Shown in pieces: positions 15,021 to 15,927 of a DNA stretch of 15,927 bases. The DNA lies in the NCBI GenBank assembly GCA_965235125.1, contig CBDDXH010000021.1:1-15927 (forward strand), given 5' to 3'. The notes below the pieces were generated by a model. It worked only from the letters and a program-made list of their open reading frames with translations, was not told where the DNA came from and did not search any database. The first letter of the stretch is position 1; every line of letters starts with the position of its first letter. A program made the position numbers and the translations under genes. This DNA is from Pelagilacustribacter hypolimneticus. Its GTDB lineage: Bacteria; Pseudomonadota; Alphaproteobacteria; Pelagibacterales; Pelagibacteraceae.

Positions 15021-15209
15021 TTAATGTTTATTGGAATTGTCTTGATCGTCTTTTTTTTCGTTTGTAGAATCAGGTGTGTCAGACAAACCTTTCTTAAAAC
15101 TTTTTATTCCTTTTGCTACATCCCCCATTAATTCAGATATTTTTCCACGACCAAATAAAAGGACGATTAAAACAACTATTATTGCAATTTGCCATGGACC
15201 GATACTCAT
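15021..15209 (-). CDS. tatA: Tat translocase subunit TatA
   Basis: A 62-residue protein with an N-terminal helix (about 4-19) and the TatA signature LLFGRGKISELMGDVAKGIKSFKKG, an FGRGKI hinge followed by an amphipathic helix, then a charged tail. TatA oligomers form the membrane-spanning conduit recruited by TatBC. The FGRGKI hinge separates it from TatB next door. It lies 42 nt downstream of scpB and 5 nt upstream of tatB. A weak TATAAG could serve as a promoter in the spacer, but read-through from scpB is also likely. Confidence 0.96.
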   Translation of the reverse strand: MSIGPWQIAIIVVLIVLLFGRGKISELMGDVAKGIKSFKKGLSDTPDSTNEKKDDQDNSNKH

Positions 15210-15235
15210 AAGTTTCTTATATACAATATTTTGAT

Positions 15236-15255
15236 TTAAATAAATATTTATTTAA
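15236..15255. repeat. 20-nt perfect AT palindrome at the scpB-tatA junction
   Basis: TTAAATAAATATTTATTTAA is its own reverse complement and includes the scpB stop codon. It could be a protein-binding site, a very weak stem after scpB or a chance product of AT-rich sequence. It has no G or C, so it is not a convincing intrinsic terminator. Confidence 0.4.
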
Positions 15256-15927
15256 TCAGAATTTGAAGTTTCATCTATGGCTTTTTCTATATTTAAGTAG
15301 ATATCTTCCTTCTTGTTTTGAGACTGTTCTTTGTAAAATTTGCCAGTACCAAAAATTGATGAATCAATACTTGCCATATCAATCAAACCGGCTGAACTAA
15401 GTTCATCTACGTTCGGTAAATCAGTTAATTTCTGAATATTAAAATGGTGAAGAAAGTTTTCAGTAGTAGCGTATTGAATAGGTTTACCAATCACATCTTT
15501 TCTGCCTGCTGGTCTCACCCAATCAAGTTCGAGCAATATTTCAATTGTATTAGTGCCAAAAGCGACACCTCTAATTTCTTCTATCTCTGATCTTGTTACG
15601 GGCTGATGATAAACAATTATTGCTAATGTTTCTAAGGTAGCTCTAGATAATTTTCTTTCGGTGGACTTTTGAAGTGACATCAGATTTACTAAATCTTTAG
15701 AGGTTCTAAATGACCACTTATCTTTAATACAAACTAAATTTATTCCTCTTTGAGTATAGTCAGATTGTAAATTTTCCAAAATTTTCTTAATATTATTTGT
15801 ACTTTGAACTCTTTTTTCAATAGTTTCTATATCTAAAGGCTCATCAGCAGCAAATAGGATTGCCTCAACTTGTTTTTCTAATTTATTTAAACTATTTGGA
15901 AACTTAATAATGTTGTTTATTTTTTTT
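15252..15927 (-). CDS. scpB: Segregation and condensation protein B (5' end beyond the right edge)
   Basis: The frame is open from the window edge to the TAA at 15254-15252, showing 225 codons. The first ATG-like start inside (TTG at 15779) is not the true start: in-frame codons upstream encode the conserved ScpB opening KLEKQVEAILFAADEPLDIE. No ATG, GTG or TTG start occurs in frame before the edge, so the start lies outside. ScpB forms tandem winged helices; the signature ATLETLAIIVYHQPVTRSEI with RGV and the following DWVRPAGRKDVIGKP are present. It binds ScpA-SMC in the bacterial condensin complex for chromosome segregation. scpA is expected just upstream. The scpB-tatA link is a recurrent alphaproteobacterial arrangement. 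Confidence 0.95.
   Translation of the reverse strand, partial: KKINNIIKFPNSLNKLEKQVEAILFAADEPLDIETIEKRVQSTNNIKKILENLQSDYTQRGINLVCIKDKWSFRTSKDLVNLMSLQKSTERKLSRATLETLAIIVYHQPVTRSEIEEIRGVAFGTNTIEILLELDWVRPAGRKDVIGKPIQYATTENFLHHFNIQKLTDLPNVDELSSAGLIDMASIDSSIFGTGKFYKEQSQNKKEDIYLNIEKAIDETSNSD

Noticed and set aside
15777..15779. TTG as the scpB start
   Set aside because: Conserved ScpB sequence continues in frame upstream to the window edge, so the gene is truncated by the window and not started there.
1..15927. CRISPR arrays, insertion sequences, phage genes or defence systems
   Set aside because: No regularly spaced repeats, transposase motifs or accessory genes were seen; nearly every base belongs to a recognised housekeeping gene.

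Overview
This window is an ordinary, very AT-rich housekeeping block from a bacterium. Base composition looks like roughly 30% GC by eye; this was not computed. Coding density is extreme: the longest stretch without a gene is about 100 bases, and many neighbouring genes overlap or sit 1-8 nt apart. The gene order (scpB-tatA-tatB-tatC-serS then yajC-secD-secF; ssb-gyrA-coaD-ppi-tgt with uvrA divergent from ssb) is typical of Alphaproteobacteria. The low GC, tiny spacers and compact neighbourhoods suggest a genome-streamlined lineage such as the marine SAR11/Pelagibacterales or a similar group. That lineage call is inference from memory, not from a search.

Layout: 1-103 (-) is the 5' end of a DUF502 membrane protein, with a possible 26-codon membrane mini-gene overlapping its start. 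196-1035 (+) is an M48 metallopeptidase with a twin-arginine lipoprotein signal. 1039-1114 (-) is tRNA-Lys(UUU). 1171-6375 (-) is a tight cluster reading ssb, gyrA, coaD, a periplasmic cyclophilin and tgt. 6477-9356 (+) is uvrA, followed at 9384-9986 (+) by a membrane protein resembling the N-terminal domain of PuuD. From 9991 to the right edge everything is on the minus strand: scpB (5' end cut by the window), tatA, tatB, tatC, serS, yajC, secD, secF.

Functionally, the right half holds protein export: the complete Tat translocase (TatABC) and the Sec accessory complex (YajC-SecD-SecF), together with seryl-tRNA synthetase and the condensin partner ScpB. The left half covers DNA topology and repair (GyrA, Ssb, UvrA), CoA synthesis (CoaD), periplasmic folding (cyclophilin) and tRNA modification (Tgt). 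The M48 peptidase's RR signal makes it a likely client of the Tat system encoded about 13 kb away.

I found no mobile element, CRISPR array, phage gene or toxin-antitoxin pair, and no clear new multi-gene system. The most unusual feature is Tgt: all three cysteines of its structural zinc site are replaced, while catalytic and substrate residues are kept, and queA is absent from its common position beside tgt. Other points worth a look are the candidate mini-gene upstream of DUF502, a palindrome in the ssb-uvrA control region, near-zero gaps between convergent genes, a T6A12T6 tract inside secD, and a PuuD-like membrane domain without its cytochrome c.
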